Virus record (IMG/VR): IMGVR_UViG_3300021424_000026
Coordinates: 1 to 64,000 of that record
Source of the DNA: a virus
Reading direction: 5' to 3' (one strand)
DNA: 64,000 nt
The position numbers and the translations under genes are program-made. How positions within the stretch are numbered: the stretch's first letter is position 1; every line of letters begins with the position of its first letter. Shown piece after piece: positions 1-6,649 of this stretch. Under the pieces are notes generated by a model, which saw nothing but the letters and a program-made list of their open reading frames with translations, did no database searches and was not told where the DNA came from.

Positions 1-860
1 CCTGAGCTACCATCAGTTCCTGATGAGCCTGATGAGCCTGATGTTCCTGAACTACCATCAGTTCCTGATGTGCCTGAACTACCATCAGTTCCTGATGTTC
101 CTGAAGAACCACTTGTTCCACTAGATCCTGAAGATCCACTCGTACCGCTAGAGCCTGAGCTACCTGAAGTGCCTGAGCTACCATCAGTTCCTGATGAGCC
201 TGATGAGCCTGATGTTCCTGAACTACCATCAGTTCCTGATGTGCCTGAGCTACCATCAGTTCCTGATGTGCCTGAAGAACCACTTGTTCCACTAGATCCT
301 GAAGATCCACTCGTACCGCTAGAGCCTGAGCTACCTGAAGTGCCTGAGCTACCATCAGTTCCTGAAGTACCTGAGCTACCATCAGTTCCTGATGTACCTG
401 AGCTACCTGAAGTACCTGAGCTACCATCAGTTCCTGATGTTCCTGAAGAACCACTTGTTCCACTAGATCCTGATGTACCTGATGAACCTGATGTTCCTGA
501 GCTACCATCAGTTCCTGATGAGCCTGATGAGCCTGAACTACCATCAGTTCCTGATGTGCCTGAGCTACCATCAGTTCCTGATGTTCCTGAAGAACCACTT
601 GTTCCACTAGATCCTGAAGATCCACTTGTGCCGCTAGATCCTGAACTACCATCAGTTCCTGATGAACCCGAAGAGCCTGAGCTACCATCAGTTCCTGATG
701 AACCCGAAGAGCCTGAGCTACCATCAGTTCCTGATGATCCTGAGCTACCTGAAGTACCTGAGCTACCATCAGTTCCTGATGTTCCTGAGCTACCATCAGT
801 TCCTGATGAGCCTGATGAGCCTGATGTTCCTGAACTACCTGAAGTACCAGAAGAACCATT
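1..860 (-). repeat. Gly-Ser-Thr-coding repeat tract, distal block
   Basis: The tract is built from short units such as ctaccatcagttcctgatg in many permutations, with higher-order copies. A 95 bp segment at 100-194 recurs identically at 271-365 (offset 171 bp). Parts of it recur again near 1195-1253. Such perfect direct repeats could change fibre length by recombination. Confidence 0.9.
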
Positions 861-2360
861 TTGATTTACTATGTTAATAGTACCAATCATACCCGCATGA
901 TTAGCACATTGATATACTATACTGCTTGGAGCATCCGCTGGAACTCTATAAATTATTAAAACACTAGTGTTAGCTTTTCCATTTACAGGATCGTTGTTGG
1001 TTGTACCCGGCACAGCTGATGTATCACCTGATGATAATCTTAAAGCAAACGGATGACTTGTTGAAACAGCACTTACATTAAAGTAATACAACTGTCCCCT
1101 TACTATAGTAAGAGTCGGAAAGTTACCAGCATATCCACTAATAGTATAATTTGAACCTGCACTAGTTACTGTAAATAATTGACCGCCTTCAATACCACTT
1201 GTTCCACTAGATCCTGAAGATCCACTCGTACCGCTAGAGCCTGAGCTACCTGAGCTACCTGAGCTACCTGAGCTACCATCAGTTCCTGATGAGCCTGAGC
1301 TACCATCAGTTCCTGATGTTCCTGAAGAACCACTTGTTCCACTAGATCCTGATGTACCTGATGAACCTGATGTTCCTGAACTACCATCAGTTCCTGATGA
1401 ACCCGAAGAGCCTGAGCTACCATCAGTTCCTGATGAACCCGAAGAGCCTGAGCTACCATCAGTTCCTGATGTTCCTGAAGAACCACTTGTTCCACTAGAT
1501 CCTGATGTACCTGATGAACCTGATGTTCCTGAACTACCATCAGTTCCTGATGAACCCGAAGAGCCTGAAGTACCATTAACCCCACTTATACCTGAAGTTC
1601 CACTTGTTCCTGATGAACCTGAGCTACCACTTGTTCCTGAATTGATCCCTGTCACCTGTACGGAGGTTCCATCACTATTATTCAAAGTAAGTGTAGATGT
1701 CCCACTATTGTAAGTTCCTCCGGTTACTGTGCCTGTAAACCCTGTAATTGAAACTGATGTTCCATCATTATCTGATAAAACTAAAGTTGTAGTCGCAGAA
1801 AAATATGTACCACCTGTAATTACGGTGTCGTTCATATTTGCAATTCTCCAACGTGCATTTGCTCTAGTAACCCCACCAACACCTTCAATTGTAGATCCTG
1901 TCCATACATTTACGAAATTTTGACCTGCAACTGTATTTGTATAACACTGATATCCCGTTTCTGAGTCTCCAACCAATGAACCCGAAGCTTCCGCAGCATC
2001 CCACAATGCGGCGTAGTTGTCTATCTCATATTGATACGTCGTCTCAGCAGAGATGACGTATACCATCATACCTAAACGTCTTCTACCACAAGAAATCTCG
2101 TCGGTTTCTATGGTCACTGCGTTTGGTGAAGAAAGCGGTGTTCCATATGTGAAATTAATTGGTATTGTATTTCCTGAATACAAAATTGTACCTGAACTAC
2201 CATCAGGAATCGTAAATTCGAGGTCCTGATGAGAAAAAACTTCCATGTAGCCTCCAATGGAGTACACGCTGAAGTTGGTACCTGTATTGTTATCTAACGT
2301 GACGGTATCTGCGCCTTGTAAGATAACTGCTGAAGTGGGATTTCGATACTCAAAGCTCAT
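1..2360 (-). CDS. Collagen-like tail fibre protein with an embedded cupredoxin-like domain (3' end beyond window)
   Basis: The frame opens with ATG at 2360 (MSFEYRNPTSAVILQGAD) and stays open to the window edge, so the C-terminus is missing. The first ~240 residues are a non-repetitive, beta-rich head, probably the virion-attachment part. From about 1650 down to 1195 and again from about 860 to 1 the protein is Gly-Ser-Thr repeats of the type GSSGTSG and GTDGSSG, a collagen-like low-complexity rod. Between them (about 870-1185) is a unique cupredoxin-like domain. Such Gly-rich repeats are common in phage fibres, so a host-contact fibre is the likely role. It is the last visible gene of the fibre cluster. 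Repeat tracts in the opposite frames are also open, which creates false ORFs. No TATTTATA box is seen at its start. Confidence 0.8.
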   Translation of the reverse strand, partial: MSFEYRNPTSAVILQGADTVTLDNNTGTNFSVYSIGGYMEVFSHQDLEFTIPDGSSGTILYSGNTIPINFTYGTPLSSPNAVTIETDEISCGRRRLGMMVYVISAETTYQYEIDNYAALWDAAEASGSLVGDSETGYQCYTNTVAGQNFVNVWTGSTIEGVGGVTRANARWRIANMNDTVITGGTYFSATTTLVLSDNDGTSVSITGFTGTVTGGTYNSGTSTLTLNNSDGTSVQVTGINSGTSGSSGSSGTSGTSGISGVNGTSGSSGSSGTDGSSGTSGSSGTSGSSGTSGSSGTSGTDGSSGSSGSSGTDGSSGSSGSSGTDGSSGTSGSSGTSGSSGTSGSSGTSGTDGSSGSSGTDGSSGSSGSSGSSGSSGTSGSSGSSGTSGIEGGQLFTVTSAGSNYTISGYAGNFPTLTIVRGQLYYFNVSAVSTSHPFALRLSSGDTSAVPGTTNNDPVNGKANTSVLIIYRVPADAPSSIVYQCANHAGMIGTINIVNQNGSSGTSGSSGTSGSSGSSGTDGSSGTSGTDGSSGTSGSSGSSGTDGSSGSSGSSGTDGSSGSSGSSGTDGSSGSSGTSGSSGSSGTSGSSGTSGTDGSSGTSGTDGSSGSSGSSGTDGSSGTSGSSGTSGSSGTSGSSGTSGTDGSSGTSGSSGTSGTDGSSGTSGTDGSSGTSGSSGSSGTSGSSGSSGTSGSSGTSGTDGSSGTSGTDGSSGTSGSSGSSGTDGSSGTSGSSGSSGTSGSSGSSGTSGSSGTSGTDGSSGTSGTDGSSGTSGSSGSSGTDGSS
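870..1185 (-). other. Cupredoxin-like domain within the collagen-like fibre
   Basis: About 100 residues separate two Gly-Ser-Thr repeat blocks. The sequence contains SGYAGNFPTLTIVRGQLYYF, then STSHPFALR, VPADAPSSIVYQCANHAGM and IGTINI. His (codon 1053-1055), Cys (906-908), His (897-899) and Met (888-890) form H...C-x2-H-x2-M. This is the full type-1 copper ligand set with amicyanin-like spacing. The fold assignment is by motif and pattern only. Confidence 0.75.
1195..1650 (-). repeat. Gly-Ser-Thr-coding repeat tract, proximal block
   Basis: Same family of units as the distal block, on the other side of the cupredoxin-like domain. A segment near 1195-1253 matches the distal higher-order unit (ccactcgtaccgctagagcc and flanks). 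Confidence 0.85.
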
Positions 2361-2378
2361 TTTTATTTATTTTTTGTG

Positions 2379-3998
2379 TTATATTAATGTATTACCTTTA
2401 AAGTAAATATCGTTAGTTGCGCCATTAAATCTAAATGTTGCATTTGTATATGTTGTGTATACTCTATACACACCCACAGGGATTGTTGAACCTGTATTTG
2501 TTACAGTTAGATTATAGATGGCTGCGGTCATATTGGCTGTTGTTAGTGTGTTAGGATCTGACGCATTGTTGAATCCAATCTGCGAGATTCTTTGGCCGTT
2601 TGTTGATCCTGTTGGAATAATGAACGTATACCAAGCATTTCCAGGTACTGTAGCCGCAGAGACTTGGATTGTTTTAAATAAGTAAGCATTGATAACGTTC
2701 CCATAATCGTCTGTTCCGCCTCCAGTTGGTTGAGAGTATGCTGTTTGTATGCTAGGAAAACTTCCACCCCAACCTGAGAATGATATGTAGTTATTCATTT
2801 GTGTATTAAAGGTTGCTTGAACTGTAGAAAGAGCAAGACCGTTCGCGAAACCACGGAATAAACCAGGTGATGATTGAGATAACATCCATGAATTTATTTC
2901 TACGTTACCACTTACTGGTTCAATGAATAGGTAGTTGGGTAAAGCAGCATTAGTTGGTGTTGGAGTATTAGTTGGTGTTGGAGATTCTGTATTGGTAGGT
3001 GTTTGTGTTGTTGTTGGAGTATTAGTTTGAGTTGGAGTATTAGTTGGTGTTTCGGTATTGGAAGGTGTTGGAGTATTAGTTGGTGTTTCGGTATTGGTAG
3101 GTGTTTGTGTTGTTGTTGGAGTATTAGTTAGAGTTGGGGTTGGAGTTGGTGTTTCGGTATTGCTAGGTGTTGGAGTATTAGTTGGTGTTTCGGTATTGGT
3201 AGGTGTTTGTGTTGGTGTTTCGGTATTGCTAGGTGTTGGAGTATTAGTTGGTGTTTCGGTATTGGTAGGTGTTTGTGTTGGTGTTTCTGTATTGCTAGGT
3301 GTTGGAGTATTAGTTGGTGTTTCAGATGGTGTCTGAGTTGGCGTTGTTGTGGTAGTTGGTGTCTGAGTCGGTGTTTCAGTTGGCGTAGCGGTTAAGGTTG
3401 TTGTTGGAGATGGAGTTTGTGTAGAGGTAGCTGCTGGAGTTCCTGTTGGGGTGTTACTCGGTGTTACCGATGGTGTTTCAGTGGGTGTCTGAGTCGTTGT
3501 TTGTGTTGGTGTATTTGTTGGCGTCTCACTCGGTGTTGCGGAAAGTGTGGTTGTTGGAGTAGGTGTTGTAGTCGGTGTTTGAGTAGTGGTAGCGCTTGGT
3601 GTATTTGTTGGTGTCTCACTTGGTGTTGTAGTCGGTGATGGTGAGGGTGTCGGAGTTTCAGTCGTACTTGGTGTTGGTGTTGGGCTAGTACCAACTGTAG
3701 CAGTTGGAGATGGAGTTAAAGTGGGTGTCGGAGTTGGTGTAGGTGTGGGTGTTACACATTCGAAAGTAATAATAACACCGTTGAACATATCTGTTCTCGT
3801 CTGAGCTGAGTAAGCTAAAGTTGCTCCTGTGAGACCTATGGGAAAAGAAGAATAATATACATCAAATGGACCTAAAGCATTAGAACTCGAAGCAAGTCGT
3901 ACTATGTAACTTGTACAACCTGTTACCGTAACTTGTTGTTCTATGGAATTATCACAGTCTGGGGCATTATTGACAACGAATATCGAGTAAAGACTCAT
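2379..3998 (-). CDS. Thr/Pro-repeat tail protein (probable fibre)
   Basis: 539 residues in three parts: an ~80-residue N-terminal head ([18 protein letters not shown]), a long Thr-Pro linker (about residues 82-350), and a C-terminal beta-rich domain of ~185 residues starting near [16 protein letters not shown]. The linker is made of TPT, TNTETPT and [10 protein letters not shown] units and includes a 22-residue period repeated three to four times. This looks like an extended, rigid stalk carrying a terminal binding domain. Its function in host recognition is inferred from architecture and from neighbouring fibre genes. A TATTTATA box sits 13 nt before the ATG. No catalytic motif was recognised. 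Confidence 0.75.
   Translation of the reverse strand: MSLYSIFVVNNAPDCDNSIEQQVTVTGCTSYIVRLASSSNALGPFDVYYSSFPIGLTGATLAYSAQTRTDMFNGVIITFECVTPTPTPTPTPTLTPSPTATVGTSPTPTPSTTETPTPSPSPTTTPSETPTNTPSATTTQTPTTTPTPTTTLSATPSETPTNTPTQTTTQTPTETPSVTPSNTPTGTPAATSTQTPSPTTTLTATPTETPTQTPTTTTTPTQTPSETPTNTPTPSNTETPTQTPTNTETPTNTPTPSNTETPTQTPTNTETPTNTPTPSNTETPTPTPTLTNTPTTTQTPTNTETPTNTPTPSNTETPTNTPTQTNTPTTTQTPTNTESPTPTNTPTPTNAALPNYLFIEPVSGNVEINSWMLSQSSPGLFRGFANGLALSTVQATFNTQMNNYISFSGWGGSFPSIQTAYSQPTGGGTDDYGNVINAYLFKTIQVSAATVPGNAWYTFIIPTGSTNGQRISQIGFNNASDPNTLTTANMTAAIYNLTVTNTGSTIPVGVYRVYTTYTNATFRFNGATNDIYFKGNTLI
2949..3760 (-). repeat. Thr-Pro-coding minisatellite inside the fibre gene
   Basis: On the plus strand the tract reads as repeats of gttggtgtttcggtattg, gttggagtattag and similar units. 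The best-conserved part (about 3050-3330) repeats a 66 bp unit encoding 22 residues. It is coding, with no unique spacers. Confidence 0.85.
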
Positions 3999-4011
3999 CC
4001 AAGATTTTTTT

Positions 4012-4019
4012 TATAAATA
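4012..4019 (-). promoter_or_regulatory. TATTTATA box before the Thr/Pro fibre gene
   Basis: TATTTATA in sense orientation, 13 nt before the ATG at 3998, in the 84 nt gap after the upstream gene. Member of the family described in the findings. Confidence 0.55.
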
Positions 4020-4082
4020 CCCTTTTCCACTAATTTATCATTGATATTATTACAATTATTTTTGTTAAGCCATCATCACCTT

Positions 4083-4466
4083 TCAACTTGACTCGGATAA
4101 ACTCAGTGTGGATACACAGGAAGCTTCAACGGTCGATAGTCCACCTACCTCACATGATGAAGTGCTTATTGTAATATCGGTGACACAAGAAACTGTATGT
4201 ATGGTAATTAGAAACGAACATCCAAATCTGCACTCTAACAATTGGATTCTCTCACAGCCGTTCGCATCAAGCATTTTGAGAAGTATAGCGGGGGCGGTCG
4301 CAAATACTGTTGAGAGTGTCACACCTGTCTCGGGAGGTATGGGATTACCTGAGGTAATTGTATAAATTAAAGTTTCATAATTACCATAAATGTCTGATAC
4401 ATACACATTTATTGGGTATGTACCTCCAGTAACCGATGTGATTTCTACTCTTGTCATGACAAACAC
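4083..4466 (-). CDS. Small Cys-containing protein of the fibre cluster, unknown function
   Basis: 127 residues. Begins MFVMTRVEITSVTGGTYPIN and contains several cysteines (CERIQLLECRFGCSF, then VSCVTDITISTSSCE). The phrase SVTGGTYPINVYVSD resembles part of the SprB-type repeats of the upstream gene. Its start overlaps that gene's end by 13 bp, so the two are probably cotranslated. It may be an accessory or attachment protein of the SprB-repeat fibre, but this is inference from context only. Confidence 0.6.
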   Translation of the reverse strand: MFVMTRVEITSVTGGTYPINVYVSDIYGNYETLIYTITSGNPIPPETGVTLSTVFATAPAILLKMLDANGCERIQLLECRFGCSFLITIHTVSCVTDITISTSSCEVGGLSTVEASCVSTLSLSESS

Positions 4467-6649
4467 CTAATATCGTATAATATAATTAGTTCAACTATAA
4501 CTTCTTCGCAATTTAAAGAACCCTCGGATCTATCGGTTTCGATTGTAATTTCGCTTGTAAGTTCATTTACTGTCACTTGTCCGATTCCAGGAATTGTTTC
4601 AAGTAAAGATTGAACTGTATTATACCATAATGAATCAGGTGGAGCGTCCACCAAACTTGTAGACACATAAAAATCTTGATCTAATTCGATTCCTTCGGGT
4701 TCTAATTCTACTTTTGCAATAAATGTGGCTGACACAAGTTGGCAGTTTGTTCTTCCTGTGGTTAATTCGTCAAATCCAGTATTCATGATTTGACCCAAAC
4801 CTTTTTTTGTTCCCGATACATATGAGAATGTTTGTTCTCCGACCAAGTAAGTTCTGTAAGACACGTAACTCTTGTTACAGTCTATAATTGCATTTCTTGT
4901 TTGACTACATCCCCCTGAATCTATGACTGTAACAGAATAAGTTCCTGCTGTTAAACCTGTGGCGGTTATAGACTGAGGATTACCCGATACATTATCTGAC
5001 CACTCGAATTCGAATGGAGGTACTCCCTCAGATATAAACGTTGTAATTAAACCATCTGACCCTTGTCCACAAGATGTAGAATATAGGTTGTATATCAAGG
5101 GCACACTACCGTTAACAAAAACTTGTTGAACCTGTGTGCATCCATCTGTATCTGTAATAGTAATTTGGTGTTGTCCTGATGAGACATTGGTAAATGTTAC
5201 CGCACTAGCAGTTGTATCAATTATATTTTGAACTCCATCTAAAGAATAGTCAAATGGAGATGTTCCTCCTGAAGATTTTTCCACTAAAATAATTCCAGTA
5301 TTTCCTCCACATGTAGTCCCTGTAGTGGTTGCGGTAAAAGTGAAGATATTGTCAGACAGTATTGTACTTTCCTCTAAAAAGTAACACCCACTTGAATCCT
5401 CGAGAATTATAGAGTATGTTCCTCCTGATAAATCGTTAAATGTTTGTGATGCGGCGTTAGTTGTTATCGTTTCAGTTGATGAGTCAGGGTAAATCAATGT
5501 ATATGTAAACGGTGAGGTGCCCCCTATAGCCGTAATTAGTATTGATCCGTCAGCATTACTACATGAGCTTTGTTCAATAGTAAGAATTATATCCGATATA
5601 CCATTCTCTGTTGCCAAATCGATACCCGTACTGAATTTACATAGTGCTGCGTCCGTAACTAAAAAGTTATAAGATCCAGCAGGCACTCCACTCAGGGTAA
5701 ATGACTGTGAATAAGATACATCAATTTGTCCCGTTGAGGCTGAATAATAGTATGGTCCTGTTCCACCGGTTATTGTCATGGTTATTACACCATCTGTGTT
5801 CAAGCAAGTTGGGATATTGTCGACGACAAAACTTCCGAGACCTACGGGATCGACTTGTCCAATTGACTGTTCTTTGATTTTAGAACATCCTGATGAATCT
5901 GTTACTTTTACAGAGTAAGTTCCCGCAGTGAGACCTGATATTGTGCTTCCTGTGGATCCATCGTTCCAAATATAGCTCCATGGTTGTACACCTGTTTGTC
6001 CTGTGATAATCAATTTTCCTGAAGGTTGTCCACATTGGGTGTCGGGTATAATATAAAAACCAAAATCAACCTCGACTGATGGATTTATAACAAAGGTTTG
6101 TGTCTTACCTGTACATCCACCATAATCCACAGCTGCAATATAGTAAGTTCCGGCAGAGAGATATTGGAAAGTTATCACTTCTAAGTCTGTTGTTGCAGAT
6201 TGCAATAATTCTCCTTCAAACGTGTATAAAAAGAAAGAAGTCTCAGAGTAATCAGATGAATCTTCAGCCGAAACTGTACCATTATTCAGACTACAGGTTG
6301 TTGCCGAGACATCGATTATTGTTGCGCAGTTACCCGATGATACTGGTACGTTGACAGTGAACTCTAAGTTGACAGGAACGGTAGAATCATTTACTCTGAA
6401 GGGGTATGTTGCTGCGGATAGATTATTAACTTGTGAGAACGTAAGTTTTGGCGAAAGTGGGTCAATGTAGTCGTAGTCATACGCTAAATAATCTATTGCC
6501 ATAATACCCTCTATACTACCAGCATTACTTGGGTAATACCAAGTAACCGTATACGGTGGTGTTCCACCCGAGAAACCGGCCTCTATGGAACCTGAAGAAT
6601 TGTTTTGACAATCACCAGTGACAAATAGTATGTAATTAAAATCAGCCAC
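4454..6649 (-). CDS. SprB-repeat tail/adhesin protein
   Basis: 731 residues. About seven tandem divergent modules of ~70-80 residues carry the SprB-repeat signature: GGTxPFxYxW, then xLxAGTYSVxVTDSSGC. Clear copies begin near GFSGGTPPYTV, GQTGVQPWSYIW, TGGTGPYYYS, IGGTSPFTYTL, SGGTSPFDYSL and SEGVPPFEFEW. SprB is the mobile surface adhesin of gliding Bacteroidota. Here the repeats probably form a tail fibre or baseplate appendage. The C-terminal ~150 residues (from about NKSYVSYRTYLVGEQTF) are non-repetitive. There is no signal peptide, as expected for a virion protein. The gene overlaps its neighbours on both sides. Confidence 0.8.
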   Translation of the reverse strand: MADFNYILFVTGDCQNNSSGSIEAGFSGGTPPYTVTWYYPSNAGSIEGIMAIDYLAYDYDYIDPLSPKLTFSQVNNLSAATYPFRVNDSTVPVNLEFTVNVPVSSGNCATIIDVSATTCSLNNGTVSAEDSSDYSETSFFLYTFEGELLQSATTDLEVITFQYLSAGTYYIAAVDYGGCTGKTQTFVINPSVEVDFGFYIIPDTQCGQPSGKLIITGQTGVQPWSYIWNDGSTGSTISGLTAGTYSVKVTDSSGCSKIKEQSIGQVDPVGLGSFVVDNIPTCLNTDGVITMTITGGTGPYYYSASTGQIDVSYSQSFTLSGVPAGSYNFLVTDAALCKFSTGIDLATENGISDIILTIEQSSCSNADGSILITAIGGTSPFTYTLIYPDSSTETITTNAASQTFNDLSGGTYSIILEDSSGCYFLEESTILSDNIFTFTATTTGTTCGGNTGIILVEKSSGGTSPFDYSLDGVQNIIDTTASAVTFTNVSSGQHQITITDTDGCTQVQQVFVNGSVPLIYNLYSTSCGQGSDGLITTFISEGVPPFEFEWSDNVSGNPQSITATGLTAGTYSVTVIDSGGCSQTRNAIIDCNKSYVSYRTYLVGEQTFSYVSGTKKGLGQIMNTGFDELTTGRTNCQLVSATFIAKVELEPEGIELDQDFYVSTSLVDAPPDSLWYNTVQSLLETIPGIGQVTVNELTSEITIETDRSEGSLNCEEVIVELIILYDIRCLS

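Noticed and set aside
70-864. Long plus-strand frame of Pro/Glu/Val repeats opposite the fibre repeats
   Set aside because: It is the antisense of a Gly-Ser-Thr repeat; the codons contain few stops by composition. The minus frame has the start and unique domains.
1166-1585. Minus-strand frame of Gln/Val/Leu repeats in the proximal tract
   Set aside because: Out of frame with the collagen-like protein and explained by repeat composition.
2949-3760. CRISPR-like direct repeats
   Set aside because: Repeats are contiguous and coding, with no unique spacers of constant length and no cas genes.
3058-3804. Plus-strand Gly/Val- and Cys/Trp-rich frames in the Thr-Pro minisatellite
   Set aside because: Shadow frames of the minisatellite; no start signal or family.
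4012-4019. A T4-type late promoter TATAAATA read on the plus strand
   Set aside because: The downstream plus-strand sequence has no gene; the element makes sense only as TATTTATA on the minus strand.
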